Below are positions 25,880-34,197 of a stretch of DNA of 64,000 nt, in pieces. This stretch comes from Mesorhizobium sp. AR02 (GTDB taxonomy: Bacteria; Pseudomonadota; Alphaproteobacteria; Rhizobiales; Rhizobiaceae). The notes beneath the pieces were generated by a model. That model was not told where the DNA came from, did no database searches, and saw only the letters and a list, made by a program, of their open reading frames with translations. Numbering within the stretch: the first letter of the stretch is position 1; each line of letters begins with the position of its first letter. The position numbers and the translations under genes were made by a program. Where the stretch lies: positions 7,336,001 to 7,400,000 of the forward strand of contig NZ_CP080531.1 of NCBI RefSeq assembly GCF_024746835.1, written 5' to 3'.

Positions 25880-25933
25880 GAATGGCGGCCCTGCAAACGC
25901 ATCCGGCGCGACACGAACCGCCCGCCTATCTCT

Positions 25934-26013
25934 TTGCTCTGACGCAATTCCCAAGGCAAAGCGCTACGCGCTTTTCCCGGGAAAACCGCTTCACACTTTT
26001 CCTGGAATTGCTC
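25934..26013. repeat. Rhizobial intergenic repeat, copy A
   Basis: This segment ends in ACACTTTTCCTGGAATTGCT and contains GACGCAATTCC. The same arrangement recurs at 26116-26181. On the other strand it reads AGCAATTCCAGGAAAAGTGT, a word I recognise as widespread between genes in Mesorhizobium. It may work as a 3' hairpin or processing site. Confidence 0.6.
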
Positions 26014-26028
26014 CAGTCACCCATACGC

Positions 26029-26060
26029 AAAAGAGCCCGGCACTGTTTCAGCCGGGCTCT
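26029..26060 (-). terminator. Terminator of the aap operon
   Basis: On the minus strand AGAGCCCGGC, a 9-nt loop and GCCGGGCTCT form a perfect 10-bp stem, followed by TTTT. It lies about 120 nt past the aapP stop. Confidence 0.75.
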
Positions 26061-26115
26061 CCTTGGTTATCGAAAACCTAGAGCAGTTCACCGTTTCACG
26101 GAACCGGCGAACCGC

Positions 26116-26181
26116 TCTAACTCTTTGTTTTGACGCAATTCCGGACGGAAAACCGTTCACACTTTTCCTGGAATTGCTCTA
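26116..26181. repeat. Rhizobial intergenic repeat, copy B
   Basis: It contains GACGCAATTCC and ACACTTTTCCTGGAATTGCT, as in copy A at 25934-26013, and touches the aapP stop codon. Confidence 0.6.
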
Positions 26182-26982
26182 GTGCAGGATCTGCGACAGG
26201 AACAGCTTCGTGCGCTCGTGGCGCGGATGGTCGAAGAACTCGGCCGGCGTGTTCTGCTCGACGATCTGGCCCTGATCCATGAAGATCACCCGGTTGGCGA
26301 CCTTGCGGGCAAAGCCCATTTCGTGGGTGACACACAGCATGGTCATGCCTTCCTCGGCCAGACCGACCATGGTCTCCAGCACTTCCTTGATCATTTCCGG
26401 GTCGAGCGCCGAGGTCGGCTCGTCGAACAGCATGATGCGCGGGTTCATGCACAACGAGCGCGCGATCGCCACGCGCTGCTGCTGGCCGCCGGACAGCTGG
26501 CCGGGATATTTGTTGGCCTGCTCCGGGATTTTCACGCGCTTGAGGAAATGCATGGCGATTTCCTCGGCCTGTTTCTTGGGTGTCTTGCGCACCCAGATCG
26601 GCGCCAGCGTGCAGTTCTCCAAGATGGTCAGATGCGGGAACAGGTTGAAGTGCTGGAACACCATGCCGACCTCGCGGCGCACCTCGTCGATCTTCTTCAG
26701 ATCGTTGGTCAGTTCCTTGCCGTCGACGATGATCTTGCCCTTCTGGTGCTCCTCCAGCCGGTTGATGCAGCGGATCATGGTCGATTTGCCGGAACCCGAC
26801 GGCCCGCAGATGACGATGCGCTCGCCGCGCATCACCTTCAGGTTGATGTCCTTCAGCACATGGAACTCGCCATACCATTTGTGCATGGCGATGATGTCGA
26901 TGGCGACATCGGTGGTCGAGATGTGCATCTTGGCGGCGTTGACCTTGATCTCTTCCGCGCTGACGGCATTTTCGGTGGCCAT
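26179..26982 (-). CDS. aapP: General L-amino acid ABC transporter ATPase
   Basis: A 267-residue ATPase of the AapJQMP importer. Walker [10 protein letters not shown] is at 60-68, the Q-loop [10 protein letters not shown] follows, the signature LSGGQQQ is at 163-169, Walker B LFDEP at 185-189, and the switch His lies in CVTHEMG. It energises uptake, and in rhizobia also efflux, of a broad range of amino acids. GGGGACC precedes the ATG at 26982. It is the last gene of the operon aapJ-aapQ-aapM-aapP. Confidence 0.96.
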   Translation of the reverse strand: MATENAVSAEEIKVNAAKMHISTTDVAIDIIAMHKWYGEFHVLKDINLKVMRGERIVICGPSGSGKSTMIRCINRLEEHQKGKIIVDGKELTNDLKKIDEVRREVGMVFQHFNLFPHLTILENCTLAPIWVRKTPKKQAEEIAMHFLKRVKIPEQANKYPGQLSGGQQQRVAIARSLCMNPRIMLFDEPTSALDPEMIKEVLETMVGLAEEGMTMLCVTHEMGFARKVANRVIFMDQGQIVEQNTPAEFFDHPRHERTKLFLSQILH

Positions 26983-27006
26983 GACAGGGTCCCCTTGTTC
27001 TTTTGT

Positions 27007-28164
27007 TTAGCGTTTGTGGCCGGTGTCGAGCCGGCGTTCGGTGTACATTGAATAGCGCGACATGCCGAAGCAGAACAGCCAAAAGACGAAGGCTGCGAAC
27101 ACCAGGCCGGACCTGGCCGTTTGCGGCGTCGCCCAATTGGCGTCCGAGAAGTTCTGCTTGACGACGCCGAGCAGGTCGAACATCGAGATGATGAGGACCA
27201 GACTGGTGTCCTTGAACATGCCGATGAAGGTGTTGACGATGCCGGGAATGACCAGCTTCAGCGCCTGCGGCAGCACGATCAGCCCCATCTTCTGCCAATA
27301 GCCGAGGCCGAGCGAATCGGCGCCTTCATACTGGCCTTTGGGGATCGCCTGCAGGCCGCCGCGCACCACTTCAGCCATATAGGCGGCGGCAAACAGCGAC
27401 ACGCCGATCAGCGCCCGCAGGAACTTGTCGAAGGTGACGCCCGCCGGCAGGAACAACGGCAGCATGACGCTGACGAAGAACAGGACGGTGATCAGCGGGA
27501 TGCCGCGCACCGTTTCGATGAAGACCACGCACAGCGTCTTGACGATCGGCATTTTCGAACGCCGGCCGAGCGCCAGCACGGTGCCCAGCGGCAGCGACAC
27601 CGCAATGCCGACGAAGGACAGGCTGAGCGTGACCAGCAGGCCACCCCAGCGCGAGGTCTCGACATGCGGCAAGCCGAATACGCCGCCAATCAGCAGGAAA
27701 AAGGAGACGATCGGCAGCACCAGGAACAGCAGGATGGCGTTCAGCCCCTTGCGTGGCACGCGCGGGATCAGCATCGGCACCAGCAGCGCCACGAACAGGA
27801 TGGCAACCAGGATCGGCCGCCAGCGCTCCTCGATCGGATAGGTGCCGAACATGAACTGGCCGAACTTGGCATTGACGAAGGCCCAGCAGGCGCCGGTCCA
27901 GCCATCGGGCTGAATGCCGCCTTGTGCAACGGTCGCACAGACAGTGCGGTCCGGCCCGGTCCACTGTGCATTGATGAACGCCCAGTTGATGACCTGCGGC
28001 AGGACCCAGGCAACGATGGCGATGCCAAGAATGGTCATGATGGTGTCGCCGACCGTGCCGACCAGGTTCCTGCGCACCCAGGCCATCGGGCCGCTGACGC
28101 TGGCCGGCGCAGGCTGCGCCAGGGCCATTTCGGTGCGCACCCAGGACATATCGTGTTCCTGCAT
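27007..28164 (-). CDS. aapM: General L-amino acid ABC transporter permease AapM
   Basis: A 385-residue inner-membrane permease with about eight spans. The long N-terminal part before the core (spans around 30-55 and 115-170) is typical of AapM, which is larger than HisM-type permeases. The core contains [28 protein letters not shown] and the EAA loop [27 protein letters not shown] at 28164 is used; ATG at 28149 with AGGA upstream is also possible. The gene begins 4 nt after the aapQ stop, so it is coupled to it. Confidence 0.95.
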   Translation of the reverse strand: MQEHDMSWVRTEMALAQPAPASVSGPMAWVRRNLVGTVGDTIMTILGIAIVAWVLPQVINWAFINAQWTGPDRTVCATVAQGGIQPDGWTGACWAFVNAKFGQFMFGTYPIEERWRPILVAILFVALLVPMLIPRVPRKGLNAILLFLVLPIVSFFLLIGGVFGLPHVETSRWGGLLVTLSLSFVGIAVSLPLGTVLALGRRSKMPIVKTLCVVFIETVRGIPLITVLFFVSVMLPLFLPAGVTFDKFLRALIGVSLFAAAYMAEVVRGGLQAIPKGQYEGADSLGLGYWQKMGLIVLPQALKLVIPGIVNTFIGMFKDTSLVLIISMFDLLGVVKQNFSDANWATPQTARSGLVFAAFVFWLFCFGMSRYSMYTERRLDTGHKR

Positions 28165-28168
28165 GGCT

Positions 28169-29356
28169 CTACCTTTCCACCAGCGCCATTTTGGCGTTGA
28201 CCACGTTCATGACGGCCGAGGTCACAAGGCTGAGTATGAGATAGGCGATCATCATGATCAGCACGCCCTCGACCGCCTGCCCGGTCTGGTTCAGCACCGT
28301 TCCGGCTGTCGCCGTCAGGTCCGGATAGCCGATGGCGATCGCCAGCGACGAGTTCTTGGTCAGGTTGAGATACTGGCTGGTCAGCGGCGGGATGACGATG
28401 CGCATGGCCTGCGGCACGACAACCAGCCGCAAGATCGACCCGGATCGCAGTCCAAGTGCCGACGCCGCCTCGGTCTGGCCCTTGCTGACACCCCTGATGC
28501 CAGCACGTACGATTTCGGCGATGAAGGCCGCCGTGTAGCAGGACAGCGCCAGATAGAGCGACAGGAACTCCGGCTTGACCTGAAAGCCGCCGGTCAGGTT
28601 GAAGGTCGATTGTTTGGGGAGATCAAAGCTCAACGGAAAGCCGCTTAGTGCGTAAGCGAGTAACGGCAGGCCGACAATCAAAGCCACCGAGGTCCAGAGC
28701 ACCGGAAATTGCTGGCCTGTCGCCATCTGCCGCTGACGCGCCGTGCGGGCGACGAACCACGCCATGGCAATGCCGACAAGCAGAGCGACGAAGATCAACC
28801 AGGAGCCCTCGCCCCAGACCGGGCGGGGAAAGTAGAAGCCGCGCTGGTTGAGGAAGGAGCCGAAGGGCAGATGATAGCTGTCACGCGGCGCCGGCAGCAC
28901 CGCCAGCACGCCGGAATACCAGAAGAAGATGACCAGCAGCGGCGGGATGTTGCGGAAGACCTCGACATACACCGTGCAGATCTTCTGGATCAGCCAGTTC
29001 TGCGACAGGCGGCCGATGCCGATGACGAAGCCGATGACGGTGGCGGTGATGATGCCGGCGACGGCGACGATGATGGTGTTGATCAGGCCGACAAGGATGG
29101 CGCGGCCATAGGTCGAGTCCGACGTATAGGCGATCGGCGTGTCCGAGATGTCGAATCCGGCGCGTCCCCTGAGGAAACCGAAGCCGGAGGCGATGTGCAG
29201 GCGCTGCAGATTGTCGATGACATTCTGCACGATCCACCAGACGGAGCCGAACAGAACGATGACGACCAGCGTCTGGAAGAAGAGGCTGCGGACTTTCGGA
29301 TCATTGATGAAGGAGGCCCCGCTGGGCTCCTCGCGAATAACTTCCTGCGATGCCAT
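28169..29356 (-). CDS. aapQ: General L-amino acid ABC transporter permease AapQ
   Basis: A 395-residue permease partner of AapM. It has an N-terminal span ([24 protein letters not shown]), the [23 protein letters not shown] segment seen in AapQ proteins, a central insertion facing the periplasm, and the EAA loop [24 protein letters not shown] followed by [23 protein letters not shown] precedes the ATG at 29356. A hairpin at 29381-29406 lies between it and aapJ. Confidence 0.95.
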   Translation of the reverse strand: MASQEVIREEPSGASFINDPKVRSLFFQTLVVIVLFGSVWWIVQNVIDNLQRLHIASGFGFLRGRAGFDISDTPIAYTSDSTYGRAILVGLINTIIVAVAGIITATVIGFVIGIGRLSQNWLIQKICTVYVEVFRNIPPLLVIFFWYSGVLAVLPAPRDSYHLPFGSFLNQRGFYFPRPVWGEGSWLIFVALLVGIAMAWFVARTARQRQMATGQQFPVLWTSVALIVGLPLLAYALSGFPLSFDLPKQSTFNLTGGFQVKPEFLSLYLALSCYTAAFIAEIVRAGIRGVSKGQTEAASALGLRSGSILRLVVVPQAMRIVIPPLTSQYLNLTKNSSLAIAIGYPDLTATAGTVLNQTGQAVEGVLIMMIAYLILSLVTSAVMNVVNAKMALVER

Positions 29357-29380
29357 GTGACCGTCCCCTGGAAAGAGAAA

Positions 29381-29406
29381 CCGGAAGGCAGATATCTGCC
29401 TCCCGG
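29381..29406. promoter_or_regulatory. Intercistronic hairpin between aapJ and aapQ
   Basis: The perfect palindrome AGGCAGATATCTGCCT is extended by outer CCGG pairs with one mismatch. It probably protects the aapJ message so that the binding protein exceeds the membrane subunits. Confidence 0.5.
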
Positions 29407-29418
29407 ATCACATTTCGG

Positions 29419-30447
29419 TCAGCGGATCGGCGGAGCGTATTGCAGGCCGCCCTTGGTCCACAGTGCATTGATGCCGCGGGCGATCTTGAGCGGGCTGCCC
29501 GAGCCGACATTGCGGTCGAACATTTCGCCATAGTTGCCGACGGCCTTGACGATGTTGACGACCCAGTCGTTGGAGACACCGAGATCGGTGCCGATCTTGG
29601 TATCGGCTTCCTGGCCGAGCACGCGCTTGATCTCGGGGCTGGGGGAATTCTTCATCTCATCGACATTGGCCTTGGTGATGCCGAGTTCCTCCGCGTCAAG
29701 CAGCGCGAAATAGGTCCACTTGACGATGTGGTACCACTGATCGTCGCCCTGGCGCACGGCCGGTCCGAGCGGCTCCTTGGAGATGATCTCGGGCAGCACG
29801 ACATGATCGGCCGGCGCGCCCAGCGTCAGGCGGATGCCGTAGAGACCCGACTGGTCGGTGGTGTAGACGTCGCAGCGGCCGGCGTCATAGGCTGCGTTGA
29901 CCTCTTCGAGCTTCTCGAAGACGACCGGATTGTACTCCATCTTGTTCGCCTTGAAGTAGTCGGCGAGGTTGAGCTCGGTGGTGGTGCCGCTCTGCACGCA
30001 AACGGCGGCGCCGGAGAGCTGGAGCGCCGAATTGACGCCCGGCAGCTTCTTGGCATTGATCATGAAGCCCTGGCCGTCATAGTAGGTCGTGCCGACGAAA
30101 TTCAGGCCAAGTGCGGTGTCGCGGTTGATGGTCCAGGTGGTGTTGCGCGACAGGATATCGACCTCGCCGGACTGCAGCGCGGTGAAACGCTCCTTGGCGC
30201 TGAGCGGCGTGAACTTGACCTTGGTGCCGTCACCGAAGACGGCGGCTGCAACAGCGCGGCAGAAATCCGCATCGATGCCTTGCCAGTCGCCCTTGTCGTC
30301 CGGCGCCGAGAAGCCGGCCAGACCGGTCGAGACGCCGCACTGGATGAAGCCCTTCGCCTTGACGGTGTCAAGCGTCGTAGCCGACGCGGCCGACGCCATC
30401 AATCCAAGCGTAGCGGCGCCAAGAATGCCGATAGCAATATGTTTCAT
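29419..30447 (-). CDS. aapJ: General L-amino acid ABC transporter binding protein
   Basis: A 342-residue periplasmic binding protein with signal peptide MKHIAIGILGAATLGLMASAASA, then TLDTVKAKGFIQCGVSTGLAGFSAPDDKGDWQGIDADFCRAVAAAVFGD, the AapJ/BztA N-terminal pattern. SRNTTWTINRDTALGLNF and CDVYTTDQSGLYGIR are further family segments. It delivers amino acids of many kinds to AapQM. The ATG at 30447 begins the signal peptide. It is first in the operon. Confidence 0.95.
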   Translation of the reverse strand: MKHIAIGILGAATLGLMASAASATTLDTVKAKGFIQCGVSTGLAGFSAPDDKGDWQGIDADFCRAVAAAVFGDGTKVKFTPLSAKERFTALQSGEVDILSRNTTWTINRDTALGLNFVGTTYYDGQGFMINAKKLPGVNSALQLSGAAVCVQSGTTTELNLADYFKANKMEYNPVVFEKLEEVNAAYDAGRCDVYTTDQSGLYGIRLTLGAPADHVVLPEIISKEPLGPAVRQGDDQWYHIVKWTYFALLDAEELGITKANVDEMKNSPSPEIKRVLGQEADTKIGTDLGVSNDWVVNIVKAVGNYGEMFDRNVGSGSPLKIARGINALWTKGGLQYAPPIR

Positions 30448-30833
30448 GACCCACAGACCCTTTTCTCTGTTTTTCAGGCAAACCCTGATTCTTTTTCCCG
30501 TGTGAACGCAGCTTCCCATTCCAGCCCATTCCCGGAATCCCGCATCGTAACCGACGCGCCGCCTCCCATTCACAAAGGGCATCGAAGGCGATAATTCTCG
30601 TGAGGTCAAGGAAAATGACCGAATCCGAACGTGTTTGAAAATCGATTGCCTGAAATGACCGAATTGCAGACAAACGCGCCCGCGATTTAGTCACGGCGCA
30701 AATAAAGTCGGCAAAGCGCATTCAACGCGAATGCCGGCCAGCGGCGAAGTCCATTCCTGGCACCAGCTTGGCGTCACTGATCTGGATGCGGGATGAATTG
30801 GCACGTCCGAAGACTGTTATCAGACACGCGCTG
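30448..30833. other. aapJ upstream region
   Basis: No gene is evident. It should contain the aap promoter. The word AATGACCGAAT occurs twice in direct orientation, at 30614-30624 and 30654-30664, exactly 40 bp apart. In several rhizobia aap is under nitrogen control; I found no clear NtrC or sigma-54 site. Confidence 0.4.
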
Positions 30834-31724
30834 TCAAAGCGCGCGAGAGATAAGCCACGCGCCCGCCGCCGCCATCAACACGCCGGAAATGCGCGGGATC
30901 CACTGCCCGGCCGAGACTGTCTTTTCCAGGAGGACGAGGATGGCGATGCCGGCGATCCACAGGATGTTCATGACGCCGCCGACGAACAGCAGAGCCATCA
31001 GCGCCCAGCAGCAGCCCAGACAATAGAGGCCATGATCGATGCCCAGCCGAAGCGCGCCGAGCGGCGCGGAGCGAAACCCGCCATGGCTGACCAGGAACGC
31101 GATCGGCCCCTGACATTGGCGCAGGCAGGCGCCCTTGATCGGCGTCCATTGATAGAGGCCGGCGGCGATCAGGACGAGGCCGCCGAGGATCGCGCTGCCG
31201 GTCGCCATCGAGGGATCGAGCAAGGCGAAACGGGTGAGCAGCCATTGCGCACCGGTTGCGGCGATGCTGAAGACGATCCAGACGGCGAGATAGCCGGTAA
31301 AGAACCATCCGGTCGAAGCGATAGGCCGGCCATCCGCCTGCGCCTTGCGGCCGACGCCGGCATAGAGCAGCAGCATCGGCGCGACCGAAGGCGTCATCAT
31401 GCCGACCATCATCACCGCCCACATGGTGAAGATGAAAGCGAAATCGGCGGGTGCCCAGGCCCGGAAAGCGGGCGCCACGGCGGCGCCCATATCCATGCCA
31501 CCCATATCCATGCCACCCATGTCCATGCCACCCATGTCCATATTCGACATGTCCGTTCCGGCCATGCCGCCGCCCGCTCCGGCCGGCATGGGGGAAGCGG
31601 GCATGGCCATGTCGGTGGCGAGCCACAGCACATAGGCCCAGGCGAGCACGGCAATCACGACGAGCGCGGCCATCACGACCGCTCGGTCGCGCCGCAGCAC
31701 CGCCTCAAGGGCCGTGTCGCTCAT
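30834..31724 (-). CDS. DUF2182 membrane protein with a Met-Asp-Gly repeat loop
   Basis: A 296-residue inner-membrane protein of the DUF2182 family (predicted metal-binding integral membrane protein). After a first span (residues 17-38) a periplasmic loop holds PMPAGAGGGMAGTDMSN and then four MDMGG-like repeats at about 62-80, rich in Met and Asp as in copper-handling proteins. The DUF2182 core follows: FTMWAVMMVGMMTPSVAPMLLLYA, LYQWTPIKGACLRQCQGP, GIDHGLYCLGCCWALMALLFVGGVMN. It begins 9 nt after the DUF1326 stop, and these two families commonly occur together. Metal (perhaps copper) handling is inference. Confidence 0.85.
   Translation of the reverse strand: MSDTALEAVLRRDRAVVMAALVVIAVLAWAYVLWLATDMAMPASPMPAGAGGGMAGTDMSNMDMGGMDMGGMDMGGMDMGAAVAPAFRAWAPADFAFIFTMWAVMMVGMMTPSVAPMLLLYAGVGRKAQADGRPIASTGWFFTGYLAVWIVFSIAATGAQWLLTRFALLDPSMATGSAILGGLVLIAAGLYQWTPIKGACLRQCQGPIAFLVSHGGFRSAPLGALRLGIDHGLYCLGCCWALMALLFVGGVMNILWIAGIAILVLLEKTVSAGQWIPRISGVLMAAAGAWLISRAL
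31486..31545 (-). repeat. 15-bp tandem repeat, four units, inside the DUF2182 gene
   Basis: Units begin at 31486, 31501, 31516 and 31531. Units 1 and 2 are identical, unit 3 differs by one base, and unit 4 diverges at its end. Each encodes MDMGG. The in-frame period allows the copy number to change without breaking the frame. Confidence 0.8.
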
Positions 31725-31733
31725 TGGATCAGG

Positions 31734-32369
31734 TCAATGGACGACGCCGCTCTGCGTAAGGTGCAGATTGGCAAAATGGCTGTGCGTATCGGCGAGCTCG
31801 AACCTGATCGGACCCATCGCCTTGGTCCAGCCACGGCCGACTTCGGCAATCGCGTATTCGAAGCCGCGCGGCAGGTCGATGCGTGCACGGTGCTCAGCGC
31901 CGGTGACCGGATTCTTGATCGGCTCGCCATGGCCGTCGGTTACGCCCTTGACGTGCAGCCGTGCGGTTCGTGCATCGACGTCGACCTTGAAATCGATCGC
32001 GGCAAAGATCGGATCGTGGAATTTCTCCAGCGTGGTCGAAAAGACCTGGAATATTGTCGCGCCTGGTTCGGTGTCCTGACCACTCAATATGCGCAGCAGC
32101 GCCCCGCGCTGGGCTTCGGTTGCCCTGTCGTCGATGACGACCGCGGCTTCGCCCTTGCCCTGGTGTATCGCGCCGGGCCAACGGAAAATCCCGACGAACC
32201 GCAATCCATCGAGCTTGGTGCCGCCGTGATGGCCGCTCTCGATTTCCATGCCGGCAACCGCCTGGCAGAATCCATGTGTCGGCATGGCGTTGAACTGGCA
32301 CGGGCAGCCATAGGCGCAGTTGCAATTGGTGAATTCGCGCGCCTTCATTGTCCATTTGACGTCAGGCAT
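31734..32369 (-). CDS. DUF1326 protein
   Basis: A 211-residue protein of the DUF1326 family. The N-terminal cysteine cluster is FTNCNCAYGCPCQFNAMPTHGFC (Cys 16, 18, 22, 24 and 35), likely a metal or redox site, followed by the family segments GIFRWPGAIHQGKGEAAVVID and TLEKFHDPIFAAIDFKVDVDART. Function is unknown; its constant pairing with DUF2182 suggests a joint role. GGGGAGGA precedes the ATG at 32369. It is first in the two-gene operon. Confidence 0.88.
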   Translation of the reverse strand: MPDVKWTMKAREFTNCNCAYGCPCQFNAMPTHGFCQAVAGMEIESGHHGGTKLDGLRFVGIFRWPGAIHQGKGEAAVVIDDRATEAQRGALLRILSGQDTEPGATIFQVFSTTLEKFHDPIFAAIDFKVDVDARTARLHVKGVTDGHGEPIKNPVTGAEHRARIDLPRGFEYAIAEVGRGWTKAMGPIRFELADTHSHFANLHLTQSGVVH

Positions 32370-32774
32370 GGCATTCCTCCCCTTGCCGCGCTCAAGTCCT
32401 GCTAGGGCGATATTCGGATCCAGGGACCAGGAGGTCAACCGGGGACAACCATCCGGCAGCATTCTGATCGAAGCGGTCCGGCGATTAATATTATAATTTG
32501 ATTATATATCGTTCGCGGCTGCCTACAATAGGCCACTCGGCGGATACGATGGTGCGGCCGACAAGGCCTCCTTTGGCGGCTGGCGAGGCCAGGTGTCGGG
32601 TTGCTCACCTGCGCACTGCCGCATCTGGCCGGCCAGTTTCACGACCTGGCGGCGATGCCGGTCGGGTAGAGAATTGGCATATTCGAAGTCTACCCCTGGC
32701 GGGCGGTGGGCTGTTGCACGGTCCCTGACGCCGCACTATGGCTAGCGCCTTGTCAAACAAGGCGAAGACGAAGA
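32370..32774. other. Spacer between the DUF1326 operon and the lyase gene
   Basis: No gene is convincing. The stretch includes an AT-rich island at about 32484-32512 that stands out from the GC-rich surroundings and probably holds promoters for one or both divergent units. It ends with the hairpin CGCCTTG-TCAAA-CAAGGCG (32746-32764), 10 nt before the lyase start. Confidence 0.4.
32746..32764 (+). promoter_or_regulatory. Hairpin just upstream of the lyase start codon
   Basis: CGCCTTG and CAAGGCG form a 7-bp stem with the loop TCAAA. Its 3' arm includes AAGGCG, part of the weak ribosome-binding site of the gene starting at 32775, so it could limit translation. Confidence 0.4.
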
Positions 32775-33956
32775 ATGGCTAAGGACGGCAACGAGCAGGC
32801 TTCCGGCAAAATGGGCATCAACACGCGGCTTGCCCATTCGGGCAACAACCCGCACGACTATTTCGGCTTCGTCAATCCGCCTGTCGTGCATGCCTCGACC
32901 GTGCTGTTCCGCAATGCCGCCGCGATGGCGGCACGCAACCAGAAATACACTTACGGCACGCGCGGCACGCCGACGACGGACGCCCTTGCCCACGCCATTG
33001 ACGCGCTGGAAGGATCCGCAGGCACGATCGTGGTGCCGTCCGGGCTTGCGGCGGTGACCATACCGCTGCTCGCCTTCGTGTCGGCCGGCGATCATCTGCT
33101 GATCGTCGACAGCGTCTACCATCCGACCCGTAATTTCGCCGACACGATGCTGAAGCGGCTCGGCGTCGAGGTGGAATATTATGATCCGCATATCAGCGCT
33201 GATATCGCAGCCCTGATCAAGCCCAACACCAAAGTGGTGTTCACGGAATCACCGGCCTCCAACACGTTCGAGCTGCAGGACATCCCGGCGATCGCCAAGG
33301 CGGCGCATGCGGCCGGCGCCATCGTCATGATGGACAACACCTGGGCGACGCCGCTCTATTTCCGGCCGCTCGACCACGGCGTCGATATCTCCATCCACGC
33401 GGCGACGAAGTATCCGGCCGGTCATTCCGACGTGCTGCTTGGCACCGTCTCGGCCAATGAGAGCCACTGGAAGCAGCTCTACGAGAGTTTTTGCACGCTT
33501 GGCTGCTGTGCGGGACCCGACGATGTCTACCAGGTGCTGCGCGGCCTGCGCACGATGGGCGTGCGGCTGGAGCATCATCAGCGCAGCGCACTCGCCATCG
33601 CGTCCTGGCTCGAAGGCCAGAAGGGCGTGGCGCGCGTGCTCCACCCTGCCCTTCCCAGCCACCCGGACCACGATTTGTGGAAGCGCGACTTTTGCGGTTC
33701 GAGCGGCATCTTTTCCATCGTGCTTGCCGGCGGCGGCCAGAAGGAGCAGCACGCCTTCCTCGACGCGTTGCAGATCTTCGGCCTCGGCTATTCCTGGGGC
33801 GGCTATGAGAGCCTTGCGGTGCCGGTCTGGCTTGGCGACCGTGTCGTTGCAAAAGCCCCCTATGAGGGACCGTTGATCCGCCTGCAGATCGGCCTCGAGG
33901 ATGTTGATGACCTGAAAGCCGACATCATGCGGGGTCTGGCCGCTGCCGCCGCCTGA
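32775..33956 (+). CDS. metC: Cystathionine beta-lyase-like PLP enzyme
   Basis: A 393-residue Cys/Met-metabolism PLP enzyme. It has the N-terminal NTRLAHSGNNPHDYFGFVNPPVVHASTVLF, substrate-site TYGTRGTPTTDALAHAIDALEG, PSGLAAVTIPLL, VMMDNTWATPLYFRPL, the PLP-lysine segment SIHAATKYPAGHSDVLLG and the C-terminal FGLGYSWGGYESLAVP, which matches alphaproteobacterial MetC more than MetB or MetZ. It would cleave cystathionine to homocysteine, pyruvate and ammonia in methionine synthesis. The ATG at 32775 is chosen since homology begins just after it. It stands alone. Confidence 0.88.
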   Translation: MAKDGNEQASGKMGINTRLAHSGNNPHDYFGFVNPPVVHASTVLFRNAAAMAARNQKYTYGTRGTPTTDALAHAIDALEGSAGTIVVPSGLAAVTIPLLAFVSAGDHLLIVDSVYHPTRNFADTMLKRLGVEVEYYDPHISADIAALIKPNTKVVFTESPASNTFELQDIPAIAKAAHAAGAIVMMDNTWATPLYFRPLDHGVDISIHAATKYPAGHSDVLLGTVSANESHWKQLYESFCTLGCCAGPDDVYQVLRGLRTMGVRLEHHQRSALAIASWLEGQKGVARVLHPALPSHPDHDLWKRDFCGSSGIFSIVLAGGGQKEQHAFLDALQIFGLGYSWGGYESLAVPVWLGDRVVAKAPYEGPLIRLQIGLEDVDDLKADIMRGLAAAAA

Positions 33957-34197
33957 CGGCGGCACATACGGGCTGACTGCCGGACAGAACTGCCGGACAG
34001 AATCAGCAAACGGCCGCAAGGCTCTGACGCTGATGACAAAGTGCGAGCCGCTCGCAGCATCCCAGCGAGGGGCGTCGCGCAATATTATTCTGCCGAGCCA
34101 CGACTTTGCGGATTTGTTTGACTTTCAAATCCGTGGGTTCGGCTGCATTGCGTGATGCACGGCATCCCGACCAATCCACTTGTCACAAAAGCTTGCC

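Noticed and set aside
30768..32405. 545-codon frame across both DUF genes on the plus strand
   Set aside because: The His-Ala-Thr repeats in it are the antisense of the MDMGG units; the real genes are on the minus strand with ribosome-binding sites.
32498..32728. Small frame in the 405-bp spacer before the lyase gene
   Set aside because: No ribosome-binding site or recognisable composition; it starts in the AT-rich promoter-like island.
32370..32774. SAM-II or other riboswitch upstream of the methionine-type lyase
   Set aside because: I could not find the conserved pseudoknot words of SAM-II; only a short hairpin near the start is present.
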